A stretch of DNA of 64,000 nucleotides from Pseudodesulfovibrio sp. Its GTDB lineage: Bacteria > Desulfobacterota > Desulfovibrionia > Desulfovibrionales > Desulfovibrionaceae. Where the stretch lies: assembly GCA_022712855.1 (NCBI GenBank), contig JAFLJT010000206.1, forward strand, positions 1 through 64,000. Reading direction: 5' to 3'. Position numbers and translations under genes: made by a program. Below, piece after piece: positions 28,800 to 38,131 of the stretch (position 1 is its first letter; each line of letters opens with the position of its first letter). Under the pieces are notes generated by a model. It had not been told where the DNA came from and searched no databases. It worked only from the letters and a program-made list of their open reading frames with translations.

Positions 28800-30209
28800 T
28801 CAGGGGTCGAACTTGTGGATGGTTATGGACGGTTGGTATTTCCAAGGCGGCAAAGCCTTACGTGGCAGAGTGTTTTTTTTGAAGAATTTATCCCAATGAC
28901 TCTCCAGCCCGCTGTATACAAGGAGTTTTCCCGTGGTCTTGTAGAGCAGAATTTCTAAAATTACGCCGTTGCCATTGAGCGTGATGGCTTTGTTCAGGAG
29001 GCCCGTTTCTTCGAATCTCCCAACGTAAAATCCTTTCCCAGGTTCGTAGAGAGCGGTAACAGCCTCGGCTAACAGGTCCGTGTAGTCGGACTTGAACAGA
29101 ACCCATAATCCCATGGCGGCTTTGGTGTTCAGGCAGGCTAGTTCGGGCATGGGTTTCCCTTCATGACTGAGCGTCGCCCAAGGGGTGCCGTAGCCCAGGA
29201 TGGTGCCGTAGACGAAGTAGGGTGGTTTATCCACAGCATCTTCGGTTCGGGCGGTGAGAATGCCGGTGTTCAGGAATCTCGCTTCTTGTGCTTTGTAGAT
29301 TTGCCACGCAAATCTTGCTTGAATGGGGTCACTGTGTATTTTCAGATTGGTGTTGGTGTCTCCCGGCAGGTCCCAATTGTGTTCAATACCATCGAGTACG
29401 TAGCTTTCAGAAACCACGAAGTTGGGGGCGTGAAGGTTTTCGGGGTCCCTTGCGTCAAAAGGAACCTGGAAACCATAGACTGTGATAGTTGAATACGGTT
29501 CGGCGACCGATGCGGCGTCGGTGTTGGCTCCCCAAAGGGCGAATCCCCGCGCTGCATATTCCTCGTAACCCAACCGGCCTTCGGCGTAGTGGATCAAGTT
29601 GTTTTCATCCCGTTGGTAATAGCTCGCTCCGAACATTGTGCCATCGCGGTCAAGAAGTTTGGACCAGTTCCACCGCATGACGCCTTTGTCTACTAATTCA
29701 CTGTATGCCGGATAGCGTTCTTTGAGAATTTTCAGCCATGTCAGCAATCTTCCGAGATCAAGCGCTGACCATCCGAGTTCGCCTGGTTCATTGGCCCAGT
29801 CTACCATCCGTCCATTGTCGGCACTGTAAAACTGGTTTGGAAGGTCGCCTCGGAATAGTTCCATTGAAATGAACCAACGCAGGATCTTCCGAATGCGTGA
29901 GTCGAATTCCCTCTCATCGATCAGATTCAGCTGATGAGCGGAAATGATGGCCGCGATGTGGGCCGATAGATCCCACATGGTGAAGGGCGCGTAATTGGGT
30001 TGAGCCCCGGAAAGTCCCGTCTCCTGATTGACGTTGTTCTGGAAATAGTTCCAGGCGATTTCTGCCCACTGTCTTTCATTGGCGGTGAGCGGCCCTTGTC
30101 TCGGAATCTGCTTTTCGGCAGGTCTGATTGGGGCACATAGAGCCGGAGAGCCTGTTCCCAAGATTGCTGCGATCAATAGGATTGCGAGGAATATACGGGG
30201 GATGCTCAT
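28800..30209 (-). CDS. DUF3131 protein (copy 3)
   Basis: AWNYFQNNVNQETGLSGAQPNYAPFTMWDLSAHIAAIISAHQ. Confidence 0.85.
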   Translation of the reverse strand: MSIPRIFLAILLIAAILGTGSPALCAPIRPAEKQIPRQGPLTANERQWAEIAWNYFQNNVNQETGLSGAQPNYAPFTMWDLSAHIAAIISAHQLNLIDEREFDSRIRKILRWFISMELFRGDLPNQFYSADNGRMVDWANEPGELGWSALDLGRLLTWLKILKERYPAYSELVDKGVMRWNWSKLLDRDGTMFGASYYQRDENNLIHYAEGRLGYEEYAARGFALWGANTDAASVAEPYSTITVYGFQVPFDARDPENLHAPNFVVSESYVLDGIEHNWDLPGDTNTNLKIHSDPIQARFAWQIYKAQEARFLNTGILTARTEDAVDKPPYFVYGTILGYGTPWATLSHEGKPMPELACLNTKAAMGLWVLFKSDYTDLLAEAVTALYEPGKGFYVGRFEETGLLNKAITLNGNGVILEILLYKTTGKLLVYSGLESHWDKFFKKNTLPRKALPPWKYQPSITIHKFDP

Positions 30210-31648
30210 GGGGTTGGCCTCGTTTTTTCATTTTCCAGCAACGGTTGGAATTCTCTCTGATATCTGGACGGAGGGAGTCCTTGTTGCTCGAAATTCTTGC
30301 TCTCCAGTAGTTTTTCCCAATAACCATGAGTGTCGGGCTGGCTGTACAATACCCCGGTAGCCTTAAATGCCAGCGCCTCCAGAATGATGGCGTTGCAGTC
30401 CAGTGTGATGGCACGGTTGGTTGAGCCATCTTTCTCGTATATCCCGGCGAACCATCCGCCGTATTCATCGTACTTGGGAGCCAGGGCGTTAATGAGGGCG
30501 TCTGTATACGGGCTGTCGTAAAGTGCCCACATTGCATAGGCTGCCTTGGTGGATATGGCTGCAGCATCAGGAACGGGATTTCCTCTGCTATCGAGTGAGA
30601 CAAAGGGAACTCCTTGGGCATACAGCGAGTCTATTAAGTAGTAAGGAGAGCGGTCCATAATGTGTGGATCACGGGCTGTCAGTCGTCCCTGTTGTGAATA
30701 ACGAGCTTCCTGCACGAGATAGATGGCATCGGCCAGCTCTCTCATGGGAGTAGAGGAAGTGGTCTGGTTTTCAGTGTGAGGAACGACAAAGCCGAATTCA
30801 AGTCCCGCCAGCATTCCCATGCCAGTCGTTACGGCTCCAATCTGCGGTGGGTCTCCGGTCGGGCGGTTGTCGAAAGGCAACCAGTGGCCGAGAATGGTGA
30901 TGGCTGACCTATGATTCATTTTCAACGACTCATGGCCATTAAATCCCCACAGCTTAAATCCTATTGCAGCGTATTGTTGCAGGCCGAGGCGTCCTTGGCG
31001 GAAAAGTGTCACTTTGCCGTCGGAAGCGGCGGTAGCACCGTGGAGTAATCCATCGCTGTCCAACACATGCCGGAAATTGAACCGTAGGACTATTTTATCG
31101 ACGGTCGTGGAATGCGTGATGAATTCATTTCGAACAATACGAAGCCATATGAGTAGCCGGCCTATATCTATGGCGGAGAAACCAGCTTGGCCTGGCTGCC
31201 CATCGTTTTGAATCAATCCACCTGTTCGAGCGTTGTAAAACTTGTTTGGCAAACCATAATCGTTGAGTTCCATTGTGTTCAGCCAATAGATGACCGCTGT
31301 CATTCGACGATCGAAAGTTATCTCATCCAGCACACCGATTCGTTTGGCAGAAACCAAGGCGGCAAGGTAGCTGCCGATGTCCCACATGGTCACAGTGTCG
31401 CTCCCGACAGCACCTTGCGGTATTCCTGTTTCCGGAAAGATGGTTCGGTCGAAGTATGCCCATGCTCTGCTGGCCGTCTGTATCTCGGATTCCAAGAGCT
31501 GACCTTGTCTGATGGGAATGTCTACAGTGGACGAAACAGGAGCAAACATCATCGCCTGATTCTGCTCGTGATAGTGGCATGCACTAAGAAGCGCGGCGAT
31601 GAGCAGCCAGGAGACTATGCTTGATCGTATGAAAGAGGAGAGTCTCAT
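30206..31648 (-). CDS. DUF3131 lipoprotein (copy 4)
   Basis: Lipobox ALLSACH; AWAYFDRTIFPETGIPQGAVGSDTVTMWDIGSYLAALVSAKR. Confidence 0.85.
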   Translation of the reverse strand: MRLSSFIRSSIVSWLLIAALLSACHYHEQNQAMMFAPVSSTVDIPIRQGQLLESEIQTASRAWAYFDRTIFPETGIPQGAVGSDTVTMWDIGSYLAALVSAKRIGVLDEITFDRRMTAVIYWLNTMELNDYGLPNKFYNARTGGLIQNDGQPGQAGFSAIDIGRLLIWLRIVRNEFITHSTTVDKIVLRFNFRHVLDSDGLLHGATAASDGKVTLFRQGRLGLQQYAAIGFKLWGFNGHESLKMNHRSAITILGHWLPFDNRPTGDPPQIGAVTTGMGMLAGLEFGFVVPHTENQTTSSTPMRELADAIYLVQEARYSQQGRLTARDPHIMDRSPYYLIDSLYAQGVPFVSLDSRGNPVPDAAAISTKAAYAMWALYDSPYTDALINALAPKYDEYGGWFAGIYEKDGSTNRAITLDCNAIILEALAFKATGVLYSQPDTHGYWEKLLESKNFEQQGLPPSRYQREFQPLLENEKTRPTP

Positions 31649-31652
31649 AACA

Positions 31653-32708
31653 TTACCCTCCCCAATCCTTTTGGTTGGGGCCCCAGGGAGACCTCGTCCG
31701 ACTTGGCTTTTTTTTCTTTTTTTTGGATTCTCCGGTTATGAAGTCGGTTATCGCTTCGACATCAAGGTTGTAACCTATGAAAATACTGCCGTCAGAGAAG
31801 TCGCCGCCCTTTTCTGGACTCCATGGGAAAGAGTTTGGGGCATAGCTGCTGTACGCAACGATGAACCCTCCAGGGGACCAGTCGTAATAGCCGAATCCGT
31901 ATATGAAGTCCGGGTCGCTAATGGAATGCTTCGATGAATCCGGATAGATATTCGCTTGACCCCAAAAACTGAATTTATCCCAGATTGGTACCGACAATCC
32001 CAGGCCAAACCATTGCTTCCACCATTTGCCTGATTCGTATTCCGGTGACAGGTTATGGGATGCCCAACCCAGAATGCTGGCATCTTCGGAAGGATGGAGA
32101 AATTTGGTTACCGACTCTGGCATTTCGTATCGGTACGTAGTGGTGATGGTGCCAGCATTGATGTCTGTGAATTCCTCTCCCGCTTTCGGGTTGAGACGGT
32201 TGCCTGAATAATTGGCGTATTCCAGACTCAAGGTGTCTGGTGCGTAACTGGCAACTCCGAAACTATAGCTGAAATCTGGCTCATACGCCTGTTGGTATGA
32301 AGGTTCCATGTATTGATAGAATGTGAACCTGGCATAATATGGCGATATCCCATTGAAAGAGAGTGTTTCGGTAAAGGCCTGTTTGTGGATTTTTTTCTGG
32401 CGAGAGCCATTCCTGTGCTCCTGCCACGATGGTGCTATTGAAGTGGTGTAGCCCACGTTGACGGAAATCTCTCGAGCGATGGCGTCGCCAAGAGATGAAG
32501 CCGGTTCTTCATGGCGGCTGGTGTCGATGGTAAACGAGCGGGAAAGCATGTTTGCTAAACTCCATGACGGCTCGTCTTCAATTGCGGTGCTCAGTCCGGG
32601 CTGGGGGATGCTTTTGATGTAAGGATCATCAGCTTCCGCAAGGCATGACGACCACCACAACATGCTCAATAAGAATATTGGTATTGCTATCTTTATCGTC
32701 ATTGACAC
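31653..32708 (-). CDS. Secreted, outer-membrane-like hypothetical protein
   Basis: Signal peptide; alternating aromatic pattern (YARFTFYQYMEPSYQQAYEPDFSYSFGVASYAPDTLSLEYANYSG) suggestive of beta strands. Confidence 0.55.
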   Translation of the reverse strand: MSMTIKIAIPIFLLSMLWWSSCLAEADDPYIKSIPQPGLSTAIEDEPSWSLANMLSRSFTIDTSRHEEPASSLGDAIAREISVNVGYTTSIAPSWQEHRNGSRQKKIHKQAFTETLSFNGISPYYARFTFYQYMEPSYQQAYEPDFSYSFGVASYAPDTLSLEYANYSGNRLNPKAGEEFTDINAGTITTTYRYEMPESVTKFLHPSEDASILGWASHNLSPEYESGKWWKQWFGLGLSVPIWDKFSFWGQANIYPDSSKHSISDPDFIYGFGYYDWSPGGFIVAYSSYAPNSFPWSPEKGGDFSDGSIFIGYNLDVEAITDFITGESKKKKKKPSRTRSPWGPNQKDWGG

Positions 32709-32714
32709 GGCTCT

Positions 32715-34052
32715 TTACTTTCGGCCCTGAATCTTCAGATACGGTCCAAAGACCTTGAAGTGCAGGGTTTCGAGGATGACGCCGTTGGTGTTGCAGGTAA
32801 TGGCCTTGTTGATGCGGCCATCACTTTCGTAAGTCCCTGCGTAGAATCCATCATCCTCCGTTTGCAGCGTGCGTGCTTTTTCCAAAAGAATAGGGCTATA
32901 ATCTGTAGCGTAGAGGTAGGCCCATCCATAAGCACCCTTGGTGCTTATGGTTCTCCAGTCCTCCGAGCGAAGTCCGTCGCTTGTCAGACTTGCCCAGGGG
33001 ATGCCGTCGCCAAACACCGTGTTGTAGACAAAATAAGGGTCTTCATCGAGGGCGGTTTCCGTTACGGCCGTGACAATCCCAGTTCGTTCAAATCGTTTTT
33101 TTTGCGCCAGATAGACACGATAGGAAAACTCTCGAGAGTAATGATCCCACCCGAATTCCAAGCCGTCGAGAATATATGGCTCACTCAGGGTGTATGTGTG
33201 AGCGCCGAACCGGCTCGGCGATCGAAGATCGACCGGGACTTCGACTCCTTCCACGTCGACAAATCCGGTATAGTCCAGATAATTATAAGCTTGGCTAATG
33301 TCGAAGCCGAGAAGGGCGAATGATTTGGAGACGTATTCTTCGTATCCGAGTCGTCCTTCCTGATGGACCTCCTCGCGGCCAGCACTCCGACTTGTGCCGT
33401 ACATGACCCCGTCGCGGAACATGCGTTCAAACTTCCAGCGGGAGACTATCGCACGAACCTTGGGTGTGAACTCGCCGTATTCGTAAAGGAGAACATTGAG
33501 TGGCACGCACAGTCTGCCGATATCGATTGCACTCCAGCCGATGCCTTTTTCGGTTGACTGGTTCTGGTAGTCGGTCATCGAAAGAGTTTGTGTGTTGTAT
33601 GTCTTGTTCGGTAGCTCGTCATTGTACAGGGGGATTCGAATGAGGGAATCCAAAGCGTTATCAATGCGTCGCTTGAATTCTTCCTCGGCTATGATGTCGA
33701 GTCGGTATGCTGCGATGGTTGCGAGCAGATAGCTCGAAGTATCCCAGAGAGTCGTGAAGCTGAATCCTTTGACCGAATCTGCCAGCCCTGTCTGAGTGTT
33801 GGTGTTGTTTTCGAAATAGTTCCAGGCCTTCTGGGCTATCAGGTGTTCGGCTTCGGTGAGAGGACCATGTTGTGCAGGGGGGATGTCGTCTGTCATCTCC
33901 ATTTGGATCACGGTGTCGGTTGCGATTTCAATTGTGTCCACCCCGAGGTGACTGAGATCTGTCAGCATGAAGATGATGATTCCCGTGGTCAGAAGACCGA
34001 GGATGATCGCGATCTGGCTTCGCGCTTGGAGCATGGCTTCTTTGAACTGCAT
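32715..34052 (-). CDS. DUF3131 protein (copy 5)
   Basis: AWNYFENNTNTQTGLADSVKGFSFTTLWDTSSYLLATIAAYR; N-terminal TM. Confidence 0.85.
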   Translation of the reverse strand: MQFKEAMLQARSQIAIILGLLTTGIIIFMLTDLSHLGVDTIEIATDTVIQMEMTDDIPPAQHGPLTEAEHLIAQKAWNYFENNTNTQTGLADSVKGFSFTTLWDTSSYLLATIAAYRLDIIAEEEFKRRIDNALDSLIRIPLYNDELPNKTYNTQTLSMTDYQNQSTEKGIGWSAIDIGRLCVPLNVLLYEYGEFTPKVRAIVSRWKFERMFRDGVMYGTSRSAGREEVHQEGRLGYEEYVSKSFALLGFDISQAYNYLDYTGFVDVEGVEVPVDLRSPSRFGAHTYTLSEPYILDGLEFGWDHYSREFSYRVYLAQKKRFERTGIVTAVTETALDEDPYFVYNTVFGDGIPWASLTSDGLRSEDWRTISTKGAYGWAYLYATDYSPILLEKARTLQTEDDGFYAGTYESDGRINKAITCNTNGVILETLHFKVFGPYLKIQGRK

Positions 34053-34058
34053 AGATGA

Positions 34059-35867
34059 TTATCCCACACTCTCGTTATTGGACCACAGTGCCGCCCTGAC
34101 GATCACGATCAGGGAGTTCATGTTGAGTAATGACCAGAACCCCGCAATGATGAAGCCCAAGAGGTCATATTCGTACCCCAAGGCTATTCTGCCGAGATAC
34201 CAGAGAATTCCAAGAATGTTCAGTGCGATCATGATTATTTGTGGGATGACCAGGTTAAGGTAGGTCCGTTGCTCGCTGGTCTTGGGTGTGACCTTGAATT
34301 TAACCTCGTCTCCTTTGAGTACTGTCCATATCGCTTTGAGATTGAGTGGGAAGAAGGCCACGTAGTATTGGACATCTCGCAACGTGTTCACTCCCCAGGT
34401 TCCAATCATGAAGGTGAACTGGCTGATGATCTGGAATGAGAGAATGTGAATGAAGAAGTCGAGATCAAATCCGTTCACCGGCACGATGTTCGTGAAGAAG
34501 AAAATGGGTGGTGTGATGAGAAATATGACCATCCAGAATGCGGCGAAATAAGAGAATGTCGATGCGAAGTACATGCTCTTTTGTCCGGGTGAAAGACTTG
34601 CCTTTCCGAGGGGGTTGTCGCGACGCAACAGGTCGAGTGTTCCCCCGGCATATTTGAAACTTTGTGTCAGGTATGCCAGGGCATCCTGGGGAGACAGCAT
34701 TTTGGATACGATTTCTGGGTGATAGACTGATTTCCATTGATGGGTCTGATCCGCATGGAGCAGCAGGGAAGTGTAGATGTCCTCAGAGACATGATACTTG
34801 TAAGGAGTGATTTCCGTCTCGGCCATGAATGCCCGACGGGCACCAAATTCCAGTGCATCCCGAAGTTCTTCGGATTCCATCTCCGGCGTCACGTTGTTGA
34901 TGTGGTTTTCCATCTCCTCCCCATAACGGATCAGCGCCGCACGCTGTACAGCCTCTCGCCTGTGAAGGGAACCTGCGCCGCAGCAGAACGTGGCGTTGTG
35001 ATTCATCCGTCTTCTGAGGATGCAGTCATAAAACATTCTGGGGTCGCTTCCGAAGAGGTCCTGATTCACCTTGACGGGTCCTATCAACTTTTCGATAGCT
35101 CCTCCGAGCCGCCCACCCAATTGGCCGAACCTCTGCGAGATCCAGTCCTTGAGTCGTGTCCCCTCGATAGTGTCGTAGAACCATTGCGGGGTCTGTACCC
35201 AAGCCACGTCGGGATCTCGGAAATAGCCAAGCGTGTTCTCAAGAAAGTTCGGAAACGGGCGCGTGTCCGCATCGAGTATCACGAGGATGTCCCCTGAAGT
35301 CCTTTCCATGGCGTTTCGAAGGTTTCCGGCCTTGAAGCCCCGGTTGTCCTCGCGCGTGATGTAGCCCACGTCCTCACTTTCGGCCACGGCTCGCATTTCA
35401 TCACGCTTCCCATCGTCCAGGACATGGATTTTTACTTCAACCGGTGGCGGGCAACGCATTTGTTTTGTATCCCGGATACTATATCTGACGAGTTCTGGCT
35501 CCTCTGTGTAAGTCGGTAGAAATACATCGACCTGCAGCGGACGGTTCTCGGAGAGTTTGTCCGATGTGGCCAAGATATCATTGGCATACAACGCCGGCGG
35601 GCCGCTCGGCACGTCCTTGTGTTTCCACAGGTTGACGATGAAGAGCGTCGTACTGAGAAAAGCCATGGTTTCGGCAAGCGCCAATGGAATAGCGAACCAC
35701 AACGCCTCGGTGTTAAGGGAGTAAAACCAGCGCCAGTGGAAATACCAGATGCCTATGCCAATATTGATGGTGGCAAGATATTGGTACAGAAATTCCCTCC
35801 ATGGCGAGTAGGGGACTGCCGTGTAAGGTTTCCTGTGTTCATATTTTGAAAAATAGAACTGTTCCAT
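34059..35867 (-). CDS. Cellulose-synthase-like family 2 glycosyltransferase
   Basis: VDVFLPTYTEE, HVLDDGKRDEM, ILDADTRPFP, QTPQWFYD, VSEDIYTS; multiple TMs; no PilZ-like tail. Confidence 0.88.
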   Translation of the reverse strand: MEQFYFSKYEHRKPYTAVPYSPWREFLYQYLATINIGIGIWYFHWRWFYSLNTEALWFAIPLALAETMAFLSTTLFIVNLWKHKDVPSGPPALYANDILATSDKLSENRPLQVDVFLPTYTEEPELVRYSIRDTKQMRCPPPVEVKIHVLDDGKRDEMRAVAESEDVGYITREDNRGFKAGNLRNAMERTSGDILVILDADTRPFPNFLENTLGYFRDPDVAWVQTPQWFYDTIEGTRLKDWISQRFGQLGGRLGGAIEKLIGPVKVNQDLFGSDPRMFYDCILRRRMNHNATFCCGAGSLHRREAVQRAALIRYGEEMENHINNVTPEMESEELRDALEFGARRAFMAETEITPYKYHVSEDIYTSLLLHADQTHQWKSVYHPEIVSKMLSPQDALAYLTQSFKYAGGTLDLLRRDNPLGKASLSPGQKSMYFASTFSYFAAFWMVIFLITPPIFFFTNIVPVNGFDLDFFIHILSFQIISQFTFMIGTWGVNTLRDVQYYVAFFPLNLKAIWTVLKGDEVKFKVTPKTSEQRTYLNLVIPQIIMIALNILGILWYLGRIALGYEYDLLGFIIAGFWSLLNMNSLIVIVRAALWSNNESVG

Positions 35868-35884
35868 ACTAAACTCTGGTGTAT

Positions 35885-36205
35885 TTAGAAACTGGCAATA
35901 CCTGTCTCTTCAGAATCAAAAATCTCAAGCACCTTGTCCAGTCGGGTGAGTCTCAGCATCTCCATGATCTGGTCTGATACACAACACAACTTGACGTCGC
36001 CTTTGACGCCGACTCTGCGCAGGGCAGAAATGATTGCTCCCAGGCCGGAGCTGTCTATGAATGTCACCTCGGATAAATTCAGAAGAAGGCGAATCTTGCC
36101 AGTTGTTATTTGCTGTATAAGTTCGTCCTTGAATTCCACAGCCTGACTGGCATCCAGTCGGGATACTTTCGGCTTGAAACTGACAATATCACCAAATTCC
36201 TGCAT
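35885..36205 (-). CDS. STAS-domain anti-sigma-factor antagonist-like protein
   Basis: LLLNLSEVTFIDSSGLGAIISALRR. Confidence 0.9.
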   Translation of the reverse strand: MQEFGDIVSFKPKVSRLDASQAVEFKDELIQQITTGKIRLLLNLSEVTFIDSSGLGAIISALRRVGVKGDVKLCCVSDQIMEMLRLTRLDKVLEIFDSEETGIASF

Positions 36206-36229
36206 GATTACTTCCATGTATTTCCTCCC

Positions 36230-36988
36230 TTATGATTTCTGGCGTTTTAGATTGCGATGTACCAAGCGGATGCGCATAACGTCGGCGAACATTTTGATGG
36301 AATCCCTAATAGGGCTGACGGTGGACCCCTCCATGTGTTGCCATTTTACGGGTATCTCTTTGATGCAGTAGCCCAGCCTGTTGGCCAAGTAGAGCTGTTC
36401 CACGTCAAAACTGAACCCGAACAACTTCTGCTGTTTCGCTATTTCATGGCCGGCCTTCCGCCTGAAGGCTTTGAAGCCGCACTGGGTATCCCGAATGCCC
36501 GAGATTGCGAACAGGCTGACTACCGCGTTGAAGGTTGCGCTCATCAAATCCCGATAGAACGGCTTCTTTTCAACTTCAGACTCCTTCAGTCGTCGTGAGC
36601 CGATGACGACGTCGCATCCGTCCTCAAGGACAGGCAGAAATTTTTCGATTTCTTCAATAGGAGTGGAGAGGTCCGCATCCGAGAACAGGATATAGGTTCC
36701 TTGGGCCTTGATAATCCCTCTGGCTACGGAAAATCCTTTGCCGACGTTTTTGACGTTCTCCATAATCGCGCTGACCTTCTGGTCTTTCATTTCCTCTCCG
36801 TAGATGTCGATGGTCTTGACAACTTCCGTGGTCCAGTCCCCACTGCCGTCGTCAACAATGATGATCTCACTCTTGTAGTCCTGTTCGGAAAGGTAGTCTT
36901 TCACCCGGTAAAGAGTGTCAGCTATGCGTTCCTGCTCATTATATGCAGGGATCACTACGGATAGGTAGATTGCATCATCGTGTATCAT
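36230..36988 (-). CDS. GT2 polyprenyl/dolichyl-phosphate sugar transferase-like (GtrB/DPM1-like)
   Basis: LSVVIPAYNEQERI...IIIVDDGSGDWT...YILFSDADLSTPIEEIEKF...GSRRLKES...DTQCGFKAFRR. Confidence 0.9.
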   Translation of the reverse strand: MIHDDAIYLSVVIPAYNEQERIADTLYRVKDYLSEQDYKSEIIIVDDGSGDWTTEVVKTIDIYGEEMKDQKVSAIMENVKNVGKGFSVARGIIKAQGTYILFSDADLSTPIEEIEKFLPVLEDGCDVVIGSRRLKESEVEKKPFYRDLMSATFNAVVSLFAISGIRDTQCGFKAFRRKAGHEIAKQQKLFGFSFDVEQLYLANRLGYCIKEIPVKWQHMEGSTVSPIRDSIKMFADVMRIRLVHRNLKRQKS

Positions 36989-36995
36989 TTTTGCC

Positions 36996-37361
36996 TCACT
37001 TTTTGGCCGCCAGCCCAACTCCAAGGGATATTACCAGAATGCCACTCCAGCGAACCAGGGAGATCTGGTCGCCAAACATCCACCATGAGCCGAGGGCAAC
37101 GAGGACGTACCCCGAACTCAGGAGCGGATATGCATAGCTGAGATCCAGATTGGCCAGGACCGCTACCCACACCAGCATGGCGATTCCATATGAAACGAGT
37201 CCCGCAAAAACCCATGGTTGGAACACAATTTGGAAGATGATCATGATGCCTGGAGGGCCAAGGTCGCCAAGTTGGGTCATTCCCATTTTCATGAATAGTT
37301 GGCCGAGTACTCCGAGCACCACCGAAATGATAACGAGCATGTATGATTTCATATCGTGCAC
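36996..37361 (-). CDS. EamA/SMR-like 4-TM protein (ArnE/ArnF-like subunit)
   Basis: VVLGVLGQLFMKMG...LDLSYAYPLLSSGYVLVALGSWWMFGD. Confidence 0.8.
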   Translation of the reverse strand: MHDMKSYMLVIISVVLGVLGQLFMKMGMTQLGDLGPPGIMIIFQIVFQPWVFAGLVSYGIAMLVWVAVLANLDLSYAYPLLSSGYVLVALGSWWMFGDQISLVRWSGILVISLGVGLAAKK

Positions 37362-37712
37362 CTAGCTCCTGGACATGAGAATGATGCCGAAGATTATCGT
37401 CGCGATGCCTGCCCACCGATGGGGGGGCACAGTTTCCTTGAATAAATATTTCGAGAAGAACGTTACCAGGACGTACCCAAGGCTCATCATGGGGTAGGCA
37501 AGACTGAGTTCCATGCGGGACAGTACAAGCAACCAAGTGAAGGCTCCCAAGCCAAGGGTCAGAATGCCAAAGAAGAAGTGGGGGGTCATGATAGCCAGAA
37601 GTATCGGCTTGCCATCCCCGAGGCGTTCCTTGATCTTGTTGGCTGCCAGCTTCTGGAAAATCTGACCCAGTGTGGTGAAGGTAACGGAGATGATTACTAG
37701 CAAATATGCCAT
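37362..37712 (-). CDS. EamA/SMR-like 4-TM protein (ArnE/ArnF-like subunit)
   Basis: VTFTTLGQIFQKLAA...MELSLAYPMMSLGYVLVTFFSKYLFKE. Confidence 0.8.
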   Translation of the reverse strand: MAYLLVIISVTFTTLGQIFQKLAANKIKERLGDGKPILLAIMTPHFFFGILTLGLGAFTWLLVLSRMELSLAYPMMSLGYVLVTFFSKYLFKETVPPHRWAGIATIIFGIILMSRS

Positions 37713-37715
37713 TGC

Positions 37716-38129
37716 TTATTCCTCCAATCGTTTCTTCATGGTCAGTGTGTTAATACCATTCTGACTATCGTAGGACACGGAGTCCATGACCTCGTAAATG
37801 ATGAATACTCCATATCCGTGGGAAGGGTGCTCTTTAAAATTCGGTTGTGGGACCTCGTCTGGTAAAAATCCGATGCCGTTGTCATCAACCGTGATCGTCA
37901 GCATACCGTCCTCAACTGTCATGGTTAGCCCGATTGCATCGTCTCCGACTGCCTGAGCGTGGTTGATGGCGTTGGACAGAGCTTCTCCTACTGCCAGCTC
38001 AATCTGGTCGCCTGTCTTGATGTTCACCTTGGTTTCTTCGCGAAACCTGGCGACGAGATCAGCCCCGAGGATGAGGTTATCCAGATTCGGCCCAAAGCGA
38101 GCCGAGTATTCCAGTTGACGGCCCGGCAC
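37716..38129 (-). CDS. RsbW-like serine-protein kinase / anti-sigma factor (HATPase_c)
   Basis: ELAVGEALSNAINHAQ...LTITVDDNGIGFLPDEVP...HGYGVFIIYEVMDSV. Confidence 0.88.
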   Translation of the reverse strand: MPGRQLEYSARFGPNLDNLILGADLVARFREETKVNIKTGDQIELAVGEALSNAINHAQAVGDDAIGLTMTVEDGMLTITVDDNGIGFLPDEVPQPNFKEHPSHGYGVFIIYEVMDSVSYDSQNGINTLTMKKRLEE

Positions 38130-38131
38130 TC

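Noticed and set aside
36996-37712. Small EamA pair as drug-resistance SMR transporter
   Set aside because: Context (adjacent GtrB-like GT2 and GT39 in the locus) favours a lipid-linked sugar flippase.
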